A program made the position numbers and the translations under genes. 33,007 bases of DNA from a virus, in the IMG/VR virus record IMGVR_UViG_3300048672_000599, positions 1 to 33,007 of that record, one strand, 5' to 3'. Positions 17,080 through 24,175 of this stretch are shown piece by piece; the stretch's first letter is position 1; each line of letters opens with the position of its first letter. Under the pieces are notes generated by a model that was not told the DNA's origin, ran no database searches, and was given only the letters and a program-made list of their open reading frames with translations.

Positions 17080-19485
17080 ATGGACAATAAGCGAAAATTT
17101 TTACTCGATTTTTTTACTTCTAAAGGGCTTGAGCCACATCAGGCCGCCGGTATTGTTGGCAACCTAGAAGGCGAGTCCAGCCTAGACCCATCCGCTATAG
17201 GTGATGGAGGCACATCGGGAGGACTCGCCCAGTGGCATAATACCAGATTAACCGGGCTAAACAAGTTTGCCTTTAAAAATAACTCTGATGCTAATGATAT
17301 AAGCACGCAAGCCGACTATTTGTGGCATGAGCTTAATACTACCCATAAATCGGCCCTGGATGCGTTAAAGTCTTCCACTGACGTGGCCACAGCTACACAA
17401 GCATTTACTGACAAGTTCGAGCGCCCCAAAGCGCCAGATTACGCCAAGCGGACGAGCCTTGCAGAGAAAGCGCTTAATCTCATTATCCCAACGGCTCAAG
17501 CTGACGAAACTATCCCGGCTAACGCTGGCGAGATAATCTATGCTGATACCTATGCTGACGCTGTAAAGGCGCAAACAGACAACCCGAGCGCCCAGGTTTT
17601 CATAAAAGAAGGTGTTACGGCGGATGTCGAGACACCGGCAGAAAGCGGGATAGCAGATGAGACAGACATAAGCCCAAACAAATCATTATTAAAGGGAATA
17701 GTAAGTGGAGCAACGCTTAATTCCGGCGATGAAATAGACGCGACAGCCTATGCGCTAAGGGATTTATTAAAAGGCGGGCAGGGCGACTTTAACACCAATT
17801 ACAAATTCTACCGTGACCGCGCAAGACAAGCGAATACAGAAGCGGAGGCGGCTAACCCGTCAGCCTACTCAATTGGAAATGTAGCCGGTTCATTTGCTGT
17901 ACCAATGCCCGGCGCGAGCTTAAAAAACATCCCTGGACTCATGAAGGCAAGCGCCATGATTGGAGGCGCATCAGCGCTTGGCGCGTCAACAAAAGAAGAT
18001 TTGCCAGGAATTTTGACCGATACGCTGGGCGGTGCTGGAGAATCGGCAGCAATTGGCTTTGGCCTTGGCGCGGCAGGAAGAGGGTTAGCAAAGGCTGGCG
18101 GCGGTATTGCCGACATGATGGCAAGTGTAGCTGGAAAAAATACACCAACATTGGACAAGGCGGCAAGCCTGGGGATCCCGGTAACTAATATTGACCGCTG
18201 GATGAACTCGGCAAGTCCTAGAGTGCGCGGCTTTGGCAATATGGTAAATGACACGGTTGATAACCTGCCGTTCATTCACAACAAAGAGGCAAGAATCGGT
18301 CAGGCTGAAGCGCTCGGAAAAGCGGCCTCCAAGTTAGAAACAAACATTAAGCCTGGAGTCTTGGATACCGGCCCCGCAGTGCTTGAGTCAATGACGCAAA
18401 AAATGAAGGAAGGAAAAAGTCACGTTAAGGCGTTGTATGACAAAGTCAAGAATATTGCTGATAATACGCCGGATATAGCACCGATAATCCCGGTTAAGAC
18501 TAAAGCTTCCGTTAGTGAATTGATGGATAAAACAGACTTTTTAAAAAGATTCCCGGACTCAAAAATAGAATCATTTTTTAAAAGGATTCAGGATGGCGGC
18601 GCTGACGAAGCGTTGACTTTTGATGACGCAAGGGCGCTTAAATCAATGGTTGGTCAGTATTCGCGCCGGGCCAAGAAATCATCTGGCATGTTAGGAGACA
18701 ATGATTACCGATTACTCACCCAAGTTCAAAATTCAGTTAATCAGGACGTTAATAAATGGGCTACGGATAGCGGAAATACTAAATTGCTTGATGCGCTAAG
18801 AAAAGCCGACAAAGCCAATATTGAAAAGGTAGTGCCGTACAAGGAAAATGAATTTTTAAAACAATTTAATTCCGGCAAGATCAACAGTGACAAGGTTATA
18901 AAAAAGGTAGTTGGAGGCGATGCGGTAGGGCCTTTGCAGACAAAAACATTTACCGATGCCATGGGTAAGGCTAGCGATGGGAAAAGTGGTGTTGACTATG
19001 TCAAGCATCAGATAGTAGCGGATGCCAGATCAAAGGCAATTGATGCAGACGGCAATTTTCATCCGATAAAGTTTGCCGCCGCGTTAGATAAAATTGGCAG
19101 CGAAAAAAGCGACATAATCTTTAAGAATGTTGGCGGCAGATCGCAGTCGGAAGCGGCGAAGATTCAAGCAGAAGTTAAAGGGATTAGGGATGTATCCAGA
19201 GTTATTGGCCTGTCAGTGTCGAAAGCCATGGCTGACCCGACTAACGGCAACAAGCTTGTCAGACTATTGGTTGGCACTGGCAGCATTGCGGCTACAGGGG
19301 CAACCGGAATATTGCCTGGGGTAGCGACTGGTATTATCCTTAACAAGTTTTTAACTGACCCAAAATACACAGGTCATTTTATCCGCGCAGGACTCGCAAA
19401 AGGCGGTGCTGCGACTAATCGTTACGCCGATGAAATGGTGAAACTTTTTATTAAAAATGAATCAATGAGGAAACGTAATGATTGA
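17080..19485 (+). CDS. Ejection protein with N-terminal tail lysozyme domain (801 aa)
   Basis: Residues 1-135 form a phage tail lysozyme domain (Phage_lysozyme2): 'FFTSKGLEPHQAAGIVGNLEGESSLDP', 'GTSGGLAQWHNTRL', 'ADYLWHELNTTHKSALDALK', 'FTDKFERPKAPDYAKR'. The Glu in NLEGES is the probable catalytic acid. The middle (about 200-350) has Gly/Ala-rich hydrophobic stretches (IGGASALGAST, AIGFGLGAAGRGLA) able to touch membranes, and the rest is long helical charged sequence. The C-terminus has another hydrophobic stretch (GSIAATGATGILPGVATGI). It is the functional analogue of a T7 gp16-type ejection protein that makes a hole in peptidoglycan as DNA enters. It is the last gene of the virion block. 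Confidence 0.85.
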   Translation: MDNKRKFLLDFFTSKGLEPHQAAGIVGNLEGESSLDPSAIGDGGTSGGLAQWHNTRLTGLNKFAFKNNSDANDISTQADYLWHELNTTHKSALDALKSSTDVATATQAFTDKFERPKAPDYAKRTSLAEKALNLIIPTAQADETIPANAGEIIYADTYADAVKAQTDNPSAQVFIKEGVTADVETPAESGIADETDISPNKSLLKGIVSGATLNSGDEIDATAYALRDLLKGGQGDFNTNYKFYRDRARQANTEAEAANPSAYSIGNVAGSFAVPMPGASLKNIPGLMKASAMIGGASALGASTKEDLPGILTDTLGGAGESAAIGFGLGAAGRGLAKAGGGIADMMASVAGKNTPTLDKAASLGIPVTNIDRWMNSASPRVRGFGNMVNDTVDNLPFIHNKEARIGQAEALGKAASKLETNIKPGVLDTGPAVLESMTQKMKEGKSHVKALYDKVKNIADNTPDIAPIIPVKTKASVSELMDKTDFLKRFPDSKIESFFKRIQDGGADEALTFDDARALKSMVGQYSRRAKKSSGMLGDNDYRLLTQVQNSVNQDVNKWATDSGNTKLLDALRKADKANIEKVVPYKENEFLKQFNSGKINSDKVIKKVVGGDAVGPLQTKTFTDAMGKASDGKSGVDYVKHQIVADARSKAIDADGNFHPIKFAAALDKIGSEKSDIIFKNVGGRSQSEAAKIQAEVKGIRDVSRVIGLSVSKAMADPTNGNKLVRLLVGTGSIAATGATGILPGVATGIILNKFLTDPKYTGHFIRAGLAKGGAATNRYADEMVKLFIKNESMRKRND

Positions 19486-19738
19486 TGTAATTGACACGAT
19501 AATTCTTCCTATTAGTGGAGGCTTAGTCTTGATGTTAATGGGGATTATTGGCTGGATTGGGAATAAAATTGATGTAAAGCTTGAACATATAACCGGAACT
19601 TTGAGCGGGCTTGAGCGTGATATGCGCGGAGAGCTGACAATGCTTGATCGCAGGCAAACGGTAACGGAAACAAAAGTAAATTTAATCATGCAGCGTAATC
19701 ACAATGGCGATAATCGCTATCAATTTGAGGAAAATTAA
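19478..19738 (+). CDS. Small membrane protein, XhlA/BhlA-like topology (86 aa)
   Basis: There is one hydrophobic segment at residues 7-29 (IILPISGGLVLMLMGIIGWI) followed by a charged helical tail with two heptad-like stretches (VKLEHITGTLSGLERDMRGELTML). Such N-terminal-anchor plus coiled-coil proteins accompany holins in several phages. The start overlaps the ejection gene by 8 bases and is preceded by atgaggaaacg, a strong ribosome binding site. It precedes the holin-like gene by one base. A lysis-associated role is inferred from neighbours; homology to a named holin is not certain. Confidence 0.65.
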   Translation: MIDVIDTIILPISGGLVLMLMGIIGWIGNKIDVKLEHITGTLSGLERDMRGELTMLDRRQTVTETKVNLIMQRNHNGDNRYQFEEN

Positions 19739-19739
19739 A

Positions 19740-19946
19740 ATGGACAAAATTTTAGGCGTATATCTCTATGTAGTATCGAGACTTGCTGAGCCATCAACGC
19801 ATGCCAGCATTTCATCATTGTTGATGGTAGCAGGGGTTAATCTGGATACCGGCCCCGTTCATGACTCCCTTGTCGCATTGTCCGTTATTTTTGGCTGCCT
19901 TGGTTTTTTTGTAAAAGAAGCAAAGCCATTAACTGTGCTAAAATAA
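19740..19946 (+). CDS. Holin-like protein (68 aa)
   Basis: The sequence pattern 'YVVSRLAEPSTHASISSLLMVAGVNLD' followed by one strong membrane segment (about residues 40-58, DSLVALSVIFGCLGFFV) and a lysine-containing end matches small phage holins of the type 'L..rl.epst.aglaal....G..ld'. The ATG at 19740 follows gaggaaaatta, a strong ribosome binding site; an ATG 36 bases earlier lies inside the preceding gene. Near its end the seven T at 19904-19910 lie in phase for -1 slippage (ggT TTT TTT), which would lead into the lipoprotein frame that follows. Confidence 0.7.
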   Translation: MDKILGVYLYVVSRLAEPSTHASISSLLMVAGVNLDTGPVHDSLVALSVIFGCLGFFVKEAKPLTVLK

Positions 19947-20080
19947 TACTTATCCTGGCGCTAACCGGATGTCAGGCTATTAAGCCGGTTACGGACAGGT
20001 GCAATCCAGCGGTTGAACTAATCAATTATGGAACCGGATACAGTTATATTTTAATATCATACTCATGCAAAACATTATGA
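19928..20080 (+). CDS. Small lipoprotein frame without a canonical start (~50 aa)
   Basis: In the -1 frame relative to the holin-like gene lies a lipoprotein signal: a Lys, then IILILALTGC with a clean lipobox (L-T-G-C), followed by a 36-residue mature part with three Cys, 'CQAIKPVTDRCNPAVELI' and 'YSYILISYSCKTL'. The frame is open from 19865 and contains no ATG, GTG or TTG before the signal. Possible entries are an ATT at 19928 (with agaag seven bases upstream) or -1 slippage at the T7 run in the holin-like gene. Position after the holin suggests an outer-membrane lysis partner (spanin-like), though it is not Pro-rich like classical Rz1. The coordinates assume the ATT start. Confidence 0.5.
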   Translation: MNCAKIILILALTGCQAIKPVTDRCNPAVELINYGTGYSYILISYSCKTL

Positions 20081-20295
20081 AAAATACATTAGATACAGAA
20101 TATTTAGAGCTGCATTATTTTGATCTTAGGGTTATGTCAGCTTTAAAGCGCATTAATGACATGCACGAACGCCATTCCAGCGAGATGTTCAAGGCTATAG
20201 AGCAGTTAAAGTCATATGAGGTAGATTATGACAATAAAGCGAAGGAAATAACGTGGTGGTTGAGATTTATAAAGTTTTGCGGTGGTGAAATATGA
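20077..20295 (+). CDS. Small charged protein (72 aa)
   Basis: Hypothetical. The chosen ATG overlaps the lipoprotein stop (ATGA); another in-frame ATG at 20065 would lie inside the lipoprotein frame. The sequence is a charged helix rich in Glu, Lys and His ('DLRVMSALKRINDMHERHSSEMFKAIEQLKSYEVDYDNKAKEITWWLRFI'), probably a coiled coil, ending in an aromatic segment. No signal peptide or clear membrane helix is seen. If the lipoprotein is spanin-like, this could be its inner partner, but it lacks the N-terminal anchor expected of an i-spanin. Confidence 0.55.
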   Translation: MKNTLDTEYLELHYFDLRVMSALKRINDMHERHSSEMFKAIEQLKSYEVDYDNKAKEITWWLRFIKFCGGEI

Positions 20296-20453
20296 GCTTT
20301 GAATTTTTAGTGTTGTTTTTTTACAAAAACGAGATGATAAAGCGCAAAAGGATTATCGCCTGCAGCAAAGACTCGGCACATGAGAAATTGCTATCAATGA
20401 TAGCAAACAATGAGCTTAATATAGCTAACTGGGATAGGTGGGCGTGGGGATGA
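20292..20453 (+). CDS. Very small protein (53 aa)
   Basis: This short frame is supported by ATGA overlaps with both neighbours, by a ggtggtgaaat ribosome-binding stretch and by protein-like sequence: an aromatic hydrophobic start (MSFEFLVLFFYKNEM), a basic patch (IKRKRII) and an ending with three Trp (NWDRWAWG). Function unknown. The hydrophobic stretch is too short for a confident membrane helix. Confidence 0.55.
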   Translation: MSFEFLVLFFYKNEMIKRKRIIACSKDSAHEKLLSMIANNELNIANWDRWAWG

Positions 20454-20701
20454 GTTTAAAAACAGCAGCAATTAAATCGCTTGTTTTCATTATCGGACAC
20501 CGGCAAACATTCTCGAGGGTTTTAGATGAGGTGGGCAGGGTTGAAATTAATAAACCCTATATGGAAGGAAAAGACAAAAGAGAGTATGTTAAGACAATTC
20601 TTTATATAATTTTTGATGACTTAAAGCCAATTGCTGAGCGGGTTATAAATTTATTGATCGAGTTGGCCTTAAGCTATCTTGAAGAAAAAGTTAAAGCTTG
20701 A
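20450..20701 (+). CDS. Small phage protein of unknown function (83 aa)
   Basis: The ATG at 20450 overlaps the preceding stop (ATGA) and follows ggtgggcgtgggg; a GTG four codons upstream is less likely. The protein is helical, with 'HRQTFSRVLDEVGRVEINKPYMEGKDKREYVKTILYIIFDDL' and an amphipathic C-terminus (VINLLIELALSYLEEKVKA). I have no confident family. It is the last rightward gene before the convergent minus-strand operon; only one base separates its stop from that of the opposing gene. Confidence 0.55.
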   Translation: MSLKTAAIKSLVFIIGHRQTFSRVLDEVGRVEINKPYMEGKDKREYVKTILYIIFDDLKPIAERVINLLIELALSYLEEKVKA

Positions 20702-20702
20702 T

Positions 20703-20855
20703 TTATTTGTCTAAAACTCTCTCTCTAACAAATGCTCTAAGCTTATCAGCAATGGCTGTTAAAGCTTCTTCTTTGTCATCATCATCCATATAAATCAGAT
20801 AGTTTTCAATAGCTAGTAGCAATACTATCTTTTCTTTTCGGCTTAGTTGTAACAT
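20703..20855 (-). CDS. Small acidic helical protein (50 aa)
   Basis: This minus-strand frame starts at an ATG with a strong AAGGA ribosome binding site eight bases upstream and encodes 50 residues: 'MLQLSRKEKIVLLLAIENYL', then a D-D-D-D-K-E-E acidic patch and 'ALTAIADKLRAFVRERVLDK'. It is a single soluble two-helix protein with no recognised family. It is the last gene of the leftward operon and lies downstream of a terminator, so it depends on readthrough or an unseen promoter. Confidence 0.55.
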   Translation of the reverse strand: MLQLSRKEKIVLLLAIENYLIYMDDDDKEEALTAIADKLRAFVRERVLDK

Positions 20856-20869
20856 TTTTTTTCCTTATG

Positions 20870-20891
20870 AAAAGCCCCGCAAAGCGGGGCT
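20870..20891 (-). terminator. Rho-independent terminator, minus strand
   Basis: AGCCCCGC and GCGGGGCT (20873-20880 and 20884-20891) form a perfect 8-bp GC-rich stem with a 3-base loop. On the minus strand it is followed by TTTT. It ends transcription of the exported-protein gene at 20910-21311. Confidence 0.8.
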
Positions 20892-20909
20892 AATTGATTA
20901 CATGTTAAA

Positions 20910-21311
20910 TTATAAAGGGCAGGTTAGCCATTCAAATTTAACTTTTACAGTTTTTACTCCCTTGTTTTTGTAAGTAAATGCAGCAATTTCCTGAACCAGC
21001 GGGAACAGCTTTGATTGCACTGTGCAGCCTGGGTCAGACACATGGCAAGTATAAACCTGTCCGGTAGTAGCGGAAGCTAAGCCAGGGATTTGATTGTCAG
21101 GAACTTCTGCTGACAGTTTTCCAGGCAGGCCGATTGCATTAACCTGATCGGCAAAGCTATCCAGAGAATTTATTGCGAAAGCAGGACGGTTGAGATTAAT
21201 TCCTCCATCAATTGATGCAGTAATACATTCAGGGCTTATACCATGAGCGGACACGATGCCGGCAAATGATAAAAGGATTGTTAAAGCGATGGATTTTATA
21301 ATTGATTTCAT
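20910..21311 (-). CDS. Exported protein of unknown function (133 aa)
   Basis: Residues 1-22 are a clear signal peptide (basic MKSIIKS, hydrophobic ALTILLSFAGIV, cleavage after SA). The mature part has four Cys (PEC, YTCHVSDPGC, WLTC) and could hold two disulfides. No family is recognised. The ribosome binding site is AAGAG six bases before ATG, and a terminator follows the stop. As an exported protein with its own terminator among recombination genes it looks like a moron: an added gene that may alter the host envelope or block superinfection. This is inference. Confidence 0.7.
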   Translation of the reverse strand: MKSIIKSIALTILLSFAGIVSAHGISPECITASIDGGINLNRPAFAINSLDSFADQVNAIGLPGKLSAEVPDNQIPGLASATTGQVYTCHVSDPGCTVQSKLFPLVQEIAAFTYKNKGVKTVKVKFEWLTCPL

Positions 21312-21356
21312 ATAATACTCTTTTAGGTTAAAGTTTTATTTTAATAAGCGTGATTA

Positions 21357-21701
21357 TTATATATTAGCTAAAGGAAAAGTTCTAATATATTTTTGTGCCA
21401 TTACATTGTCAAGTGTCGATATTCCCTCCTCAAGTTTATTAACAGATACGGTTGGTTGCGACTTATAGTCGCGCAAAAGTACATTGATATTGTTGCGCTC
21501 AAACCATTTCAAAACAGACGTCTTTAAATAAAGTTTTACTGCTGTTTTACTTGGAGCCGGATAAGGCCAGCCAAGCTCCAAGTTTCCTGATACTTGGTAA
21601 ATTAATTTTTTATAATCTTCACCTACCATATCGACTATATCTTTCCTCGTTACATAGTCTTTATTACGCTGAGTTATGCCTATGCGGTGCTTAACGTTCA
21701 T
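21357..21701 (-). CDS. Hypothetical protein, possible DNA-binding (114 aa)
   Basis: I chose the ATG at 21701, which follows GGGAG at a good distance and overlaps the upstream stop by a few bases; an earlier ATG at 21734 would overlap more. Residues about 10-70, 'RNKDYVTRKDIVDMVGEDYKKLI' to 'WPYPAPSKTAVKLYLKTSVLKWFERNNI', have the order of a small winged-helix (AlpA/excisionase-like) protein: a helix-turn-helix start, a Pro-rich wing and a closing 'V..W...N'. This resemblance is weak. It sits in the leftward recombination operon. Confidence 0.55.
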   Translation of the reverse strand: MNVKHRIGITQRNKDYVTRKDIVDMVGEDYKKLIYQVSGNLELGWPYPAPSKTAVKLYLKTSVLKWFERNNINVLLRDYKSQPTVSVNKLEEGISTLDNVMAQKYIRTFPLANI

Positions 21702-21909
21702 AGCAGGTAACTCCCTGGTCGAACTCATACTCACTGAATCTTTCAGCGCAGGCGCAGTTTTCTCCGCATGGCTGAGACACGATTTTGGCGTGTAATATAC
21801 CGAGCTTAACAGCCTTATAACGGATAGACTCCGTAGATATAAATCCGCATGATTTATTAGCTAACATAAATCTTGCAAATTCCCGCAAATTTTCTATTTC
21901 ATTGTTCAT
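21691..21909 (-). CDS. Small Cys-containing hypothetical protein (72 aa)
   Basis: The ATG overlaps the preceding stop (ATGA) and is preceded by AAGGAGCTAAA, a near-perfect ribosome binding site. The sequence begins with an acidic helix (NNEIENLREFARFMLANKSCGFIS) and ends with a Cys-rich part, 'SQPCGENCACAERFSEYEF' and TCYER, that could bind a metal. Function unknown. It is translationally coupled between the candidate annealing protein and the possible DNA-binding protein. Confidence 0.6.
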   Translation of the reverse strand: MNNEIENLREFARFMLANKSCGFISTESIRYKAVKLGILHAKIVSQPCGENCACAERFSEYEFDQGVTCYER

Positions 21910-22745
21910 TTTAGCTCCTTTGTCTCATCAGTTTTGTTACTGTATGACTCTTTATTTTCAAGAATTGAATCAATAGTTTTCTTTTCTTTTTCAGTCTCAA
22001 ACCAGTCAGAAATAGCGCCCATGCCGTCTTTTATGCTGGCGTATATTTTTTTAAGCTGGACAACCTGCGCTGGTTGAATGGTGTCAATCCGGCGCTGTAT
22101 CCTTTTTTCAATCTGCAATTGAGACACACCTATTGTAATAAAAGCGTCAACAATCCGCTTTATTCCTTCTGGAGATAAATCAGCAGAGGCTTTCATTGTT
22201 ACTTCACATTGGCGTACGGCTGCGTCTATTACATCTCCAGGGATAATTGCCAGAATACATGCTCTTAAGCGACGTGCCCCTTGGTTTGCAACCAGCTCAT
22301 AAATATCCCGCGGGTCGCTAAGAGTTACATTGCCTTTTGCCTTTGAATAGCGAATATGTGGAACCTGAAAAGTTACTTCTTTCCGCGTATTCGATTCAAT
22401 ATCCCAAGCGAAAGCCTGAACAGTAGAGGCCACTTTAGTTTGCTCAATTTCTCTAACGCCAAAATTCATGTTTCCCCACGCCTGGGCTACGGCCTCAGCA
22501 AGCCTTATTGACGGGCCTGAAACATCCTGTCCGCCTCTTGCATACTGGTAGACGGCTATCTCGGCAAGGGTTGGCCTTGTGCATGCGTTCAATATTCTAT
22601 CCATAGCCTGTATCTGGTCACGAGGGGTTTGTCTTGCAATTATCATTGATGCCTGAACTTCGGCAATGGCTTTGCTTGTTTCTCCAGCAGCGGAAACGCT
22701 TACTTGTTGATTTGATTGTTCAAATGGGTTTAATTGATTCTTCAT
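21906..22745 (-). CDS. Candidate single-strand annealing/recombination protein (279 aa)
   Basis: Residues 71-91, 'GGQDVSGPSIRLAEAVAQAW', and 144-164, 'DPRDIYELVANQGARRLRAC', are hallmarks of a widespread phage protein family usually annotated as hypothetical. They alternate with 'STVQAFAWDIESNTRKEV' strands. The C-terminal 60 residues are a charged helical tail. The gene lies one base downstream of a RecE/DUF3799-type exonuclease, and exonuclease plus annealing protein is the standard two-gene phage recombination unit. I therefore infer an annealing role; fold assignment to Erf, RecT or Rad52 groups cannot be made by eye. Confidence 0.65.
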   Translation of the reverse strand: MKNQLNPFEQSNQQVSVSAAGETSKAIAEVQASMIIARQTPRDQIQAMDRILNACTRPTLAEIAVYQYARGGQDVSGPSIRLAEAVAQAWGNMNFGVREIEQTKVASTVQAFAWDIESNTRKEVTFQVPHIRYSKAKGNVTLSDPRDIYELVANQGARRLRACILAIIPGDVIDAAVRQCEVTMKASADLSPEGIKRIVDAFITIGVSQLQIEKRIQRRIDTIQPAQVVQLKKIYASIKDGMGAISDWFETEKEKKTIDSILENKESYSNKTDETKELK

Positions 22746-22746
22746 T

Positions 22747-23532
22747 TTAATAGTCCTGGTTTAATGCCCAGTAGGGCAATTCAATTGTTTCTAAATATTC
22801 TGAGTATCCAGGCCAATCGCCGGTACTTTTTGCGCGCTCAAGCTTATCCAGTGCTGATTGGTAAGCCGACCTTCCGACTTCCATACTATCAGCCCCAAGT
22901 TCGTACAGACCAATTGCATAAGGAGGTTCCTTTTCAACCGCGATAAAAATAAACCCATCGGCCTCTAGCCCTGCCATTTTGCAAGTATCAAGATACCATG
23001 CTGCTTGGATGTGATACCCGAAGTTGTAAATTTGACGTGCGAATCCATTAGGGCTTGCATCATTGCAAGTTTTCAAGTCAAAAATATTTCCCGAATTGTA
23101 GTGATCGAGACGGCATTTTCTATCATTAGTAAATACTGAAAGCTCTGAATCACCTATTTTAAGCGCATTGCCAATGCCTTTGTTCGAGCTAACGGCAGTC
23201 GCTACCTGATTGCATAGGTCAGCCTCTGATTTTGATAGAATTACTTTTCCAGATTGCTTGGCTTCGTAAATAATGGATTTTCCTTCTTTAGTTCGTCCGT
23301 CTACGCCATCAGGAAGTATTACGTGTTTTTCCTCGAAAAAATCAGGTTCGAGAACAGCACAGTGTATTGCTGAGCCGATTTTCATTGCCTGGCTTTCTTC
23401 CTTTGGTTTGCTCAAGCTTGCAAGATAATGCGCTGGCGTTCGTGAAGCGATTAACTTTAGAGCGGAAGCGTTGATTTGTTTGGCAGCCAGATATCCGGAA
23501 AATGGTAAATTATGATAAATCCCTGGTTTCAT
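22747..23532 (-). CDS. RecE/DUF3799-type PD-(D/E)XK exonuclease (261 aa)
   Basis: The ATG at 23532 overlaps the upstream stop (ATGA); an ATG five codons earlier is also open. The protein follows the DUF3799 pattern: 'GIYHNLPFSGYLAAKQINASALKLI', 'MKIGSAIHCAVLEP' (H57), 'DGRTKEGK', 'DSELSVF' (E130), 'CRLDHYNSGNIFDLKT' (D143, D152, K154), 'GYHIQAAWYLDTC', and 'FIFIAVEKEPPYAIGLYEL'. The D...DxK core is the nuclease active site. These enzymes degrade duplex ends 5' to 3' and load an annealing protein, here probably the product of the next gene. No RecE-like N-terminal extension is present. Confidence 0.88.
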   Translation of the reverse strand: MKPGIYHNLPFSGYLAAKQINASALKLIASRTPAHYLASLSKPKEESQAMKIGSAIHCAVLEPDFFEEKHVILPDGVDGRTKEGKSIIYEAKQSGKVILSKSEADLCNQVATAVSSNKGIGNALKIGDSELSVFTNDRKCRLDHYNSGNIFDLKTCNDASPNGFARQIYNFGYHIQAAWYLDTCKMAGLEADGFIFIAVEKEPPYAIGLYELGADSMEVGRSAYQSALDKLERAKSTGDWPGYSEYLETIELPYWALNQDY

Positions 23533-23735
23533 AGGTTTATGCCCCATTTTACGACCGGCCTTGATTGAGCGTCTGCTCTGGCTTGGATACGCTTTAATTC
23601 GTTAAGGCTCAGGCGCATTTTATAAATTATTGTGTGTACGGATGATCTGTCCATGTTGGGTTGTTGCGCTAGGGTGTCGAGTAAATCTTCTATTTGCTCG
23701 ATGGTTGATTTATTGCTTTCTATTTGTGCTTTCAT
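23529..23735 (-). CDS. Small helical protein, first gene of the leftward recombination unit (68 aa)
   Basis: This is a fully helical charged protein ('SNKSTIEQIEDLLDTLAQQP' and 'SSVHTIIYKMRLSLNELKRIQARA') with no recognised domain, probably a coiled-coil dimer. The ATG follows AAGGACTCAAAA, a strong ribosome binding site. Its stop overlaps the exonuclease start by ATGA. It is the first gene after the candidate leftward promoter at 23848-23875, about 105 bases of leader away. A role as accessory factor of the exonuclease is possible but unsupported. Confidence 0.6.
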   Translation of the reverse strand: MKAQIESNKSTIEQIEDLLDTLAQQPNMDRSSVHTIIYKMRLSLNELKRIQARADAQSRPVVKWGINL

Positions 23736-23759
23736 TTTTTGAGTCCTTATTAGGAGTGG

Positions 23760-23819
23760 TTAAAGTCCAGGCATCGCACCTGGCTGGACGTTCGACGTTC
23801 TTTTTTTAGCCCTGAACAT
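23760..23819 (-). CDS. Possible 19-residue leader peptide
   Basis: In the leader between the candidate leftward promoter and the 68-residue gene is an open frame ATG...TAA encoding MFRAKKRTSNVQPGAMPGL. The same stretch can form a stem (GTCCAG with CTGGAC, and CCAGG with CCTGG). The ribosome binding site is weak, so this may be chance. Confidence 0.2.
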   Translation of the reverse strand: MFRAKKRTSNVQPGAMPGL

Positions 23820-23847
23820 ATCGTCTAAGGGAGTGGGGCTTGACTAC

Positions 23848-23875
23848 AGTTTAGCAATTGGCTAAGTAATGTCAA
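23848..23875 (-). promoter_or_regulatory. Candidate leftward early promoter
   Basis: On the minus strand there is a perfect TTGACA (23870-23875), a 16-base spacer and TAAACT (23848-23853, 4 of 6 matches to TATAAT). It faces the 68-residue, exonuclease and annealing protein genes. A palindromic operator fills the spacer, so it is probably repressed. Confidence 0.6.
23851..23865. promoter_or_regulatory. Candidate operator in leftward promoter
   Basis: TTAGCAATTGGCTAA is a 15-base palindrome with one mismatched pair, located between the -35 and -10 of the leftward promoter. Its TTAGC half-site recurs at the promoter of the Cro/YdaS-like gene (24193), so that protein is the obvious candidate ligand. 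Confidence 0.45.
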
Positions 23876-23884
23876 TAGGAACTA

Positions 23885-24163
23885 TCAAATAAATTTCATA
23901 TTTTTCCATTCAAGTCTTCTTTTTTCTATTTGAGCTTTAAGTTGCTCCCTTAAATCTTCTTTCGTATCAGAAACATATACTCTTTTGTAGCGGCTTTTAC
24001 CTTTTATCGTGTTATGACAAATTGCAGCAAAAACATAATCATTGTTTTCATTTTGTGCATAGCCAAATGAAATTGAGATGCCGTGTTCTCTTGATTTTGA
24101 ATCTATCCCGATTAAGAAAAATTGTTTTCCGGTTTTTTTGAAATTATTTATTTTGCTTTCCAC
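23885..24163 (-). CDS. Hypothetical protein (92 aa)
   Basis: It begins at GTG (24163); a stop lies three codons upstream, so no longer start exists. The sequence alternates strands and ends in a charged helix: 'GKQFFLIGIDSKSREHGISISFGYAQ', 'DYVFAAICHNTIKGKSRYKRVYVSDTKEDLREQL'. There are no Cys pairs, signal peptide or membrane segment. It lies upstream of the candidate leftward promoter and next to the divergent control region, a place where repressor or anti-repressor genes are common, but I see no helix-turn-helix in it. Function unknown. Confidence 0.55.
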   Translation of the reverse strand: MESKINNFKKTGKQFFLIGIDSKSREHGISISFGYAQNENNDYVFAAICHNTIKGKSRYKRVYVSDTKEDLREQLKAQIEKRRLEWKNMKFI

Positions 24164-24175
24164 TGACCATTACCA

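Noticed and set aside
17109-17115. Third in-phase T7 slippery run, in the lysozyme ejection gene
   Set aside because: The -1 frame stops two codons later, so it is ordinary Phe-Phe coding; it also shows that such runs occur by chance here.
17865-18275. Opposite-strand 136-codon frame within the 801-residue gene
   Set aside because: It is Pro/Ala-rich antisense shadow of a Gly/Ala-rich segment with no regulatory signals.
23736-23884. Attachment site or integration module near the control region
   Set aside because: No integrase or excisionase is recognised and no core repeat pair was found in the window.
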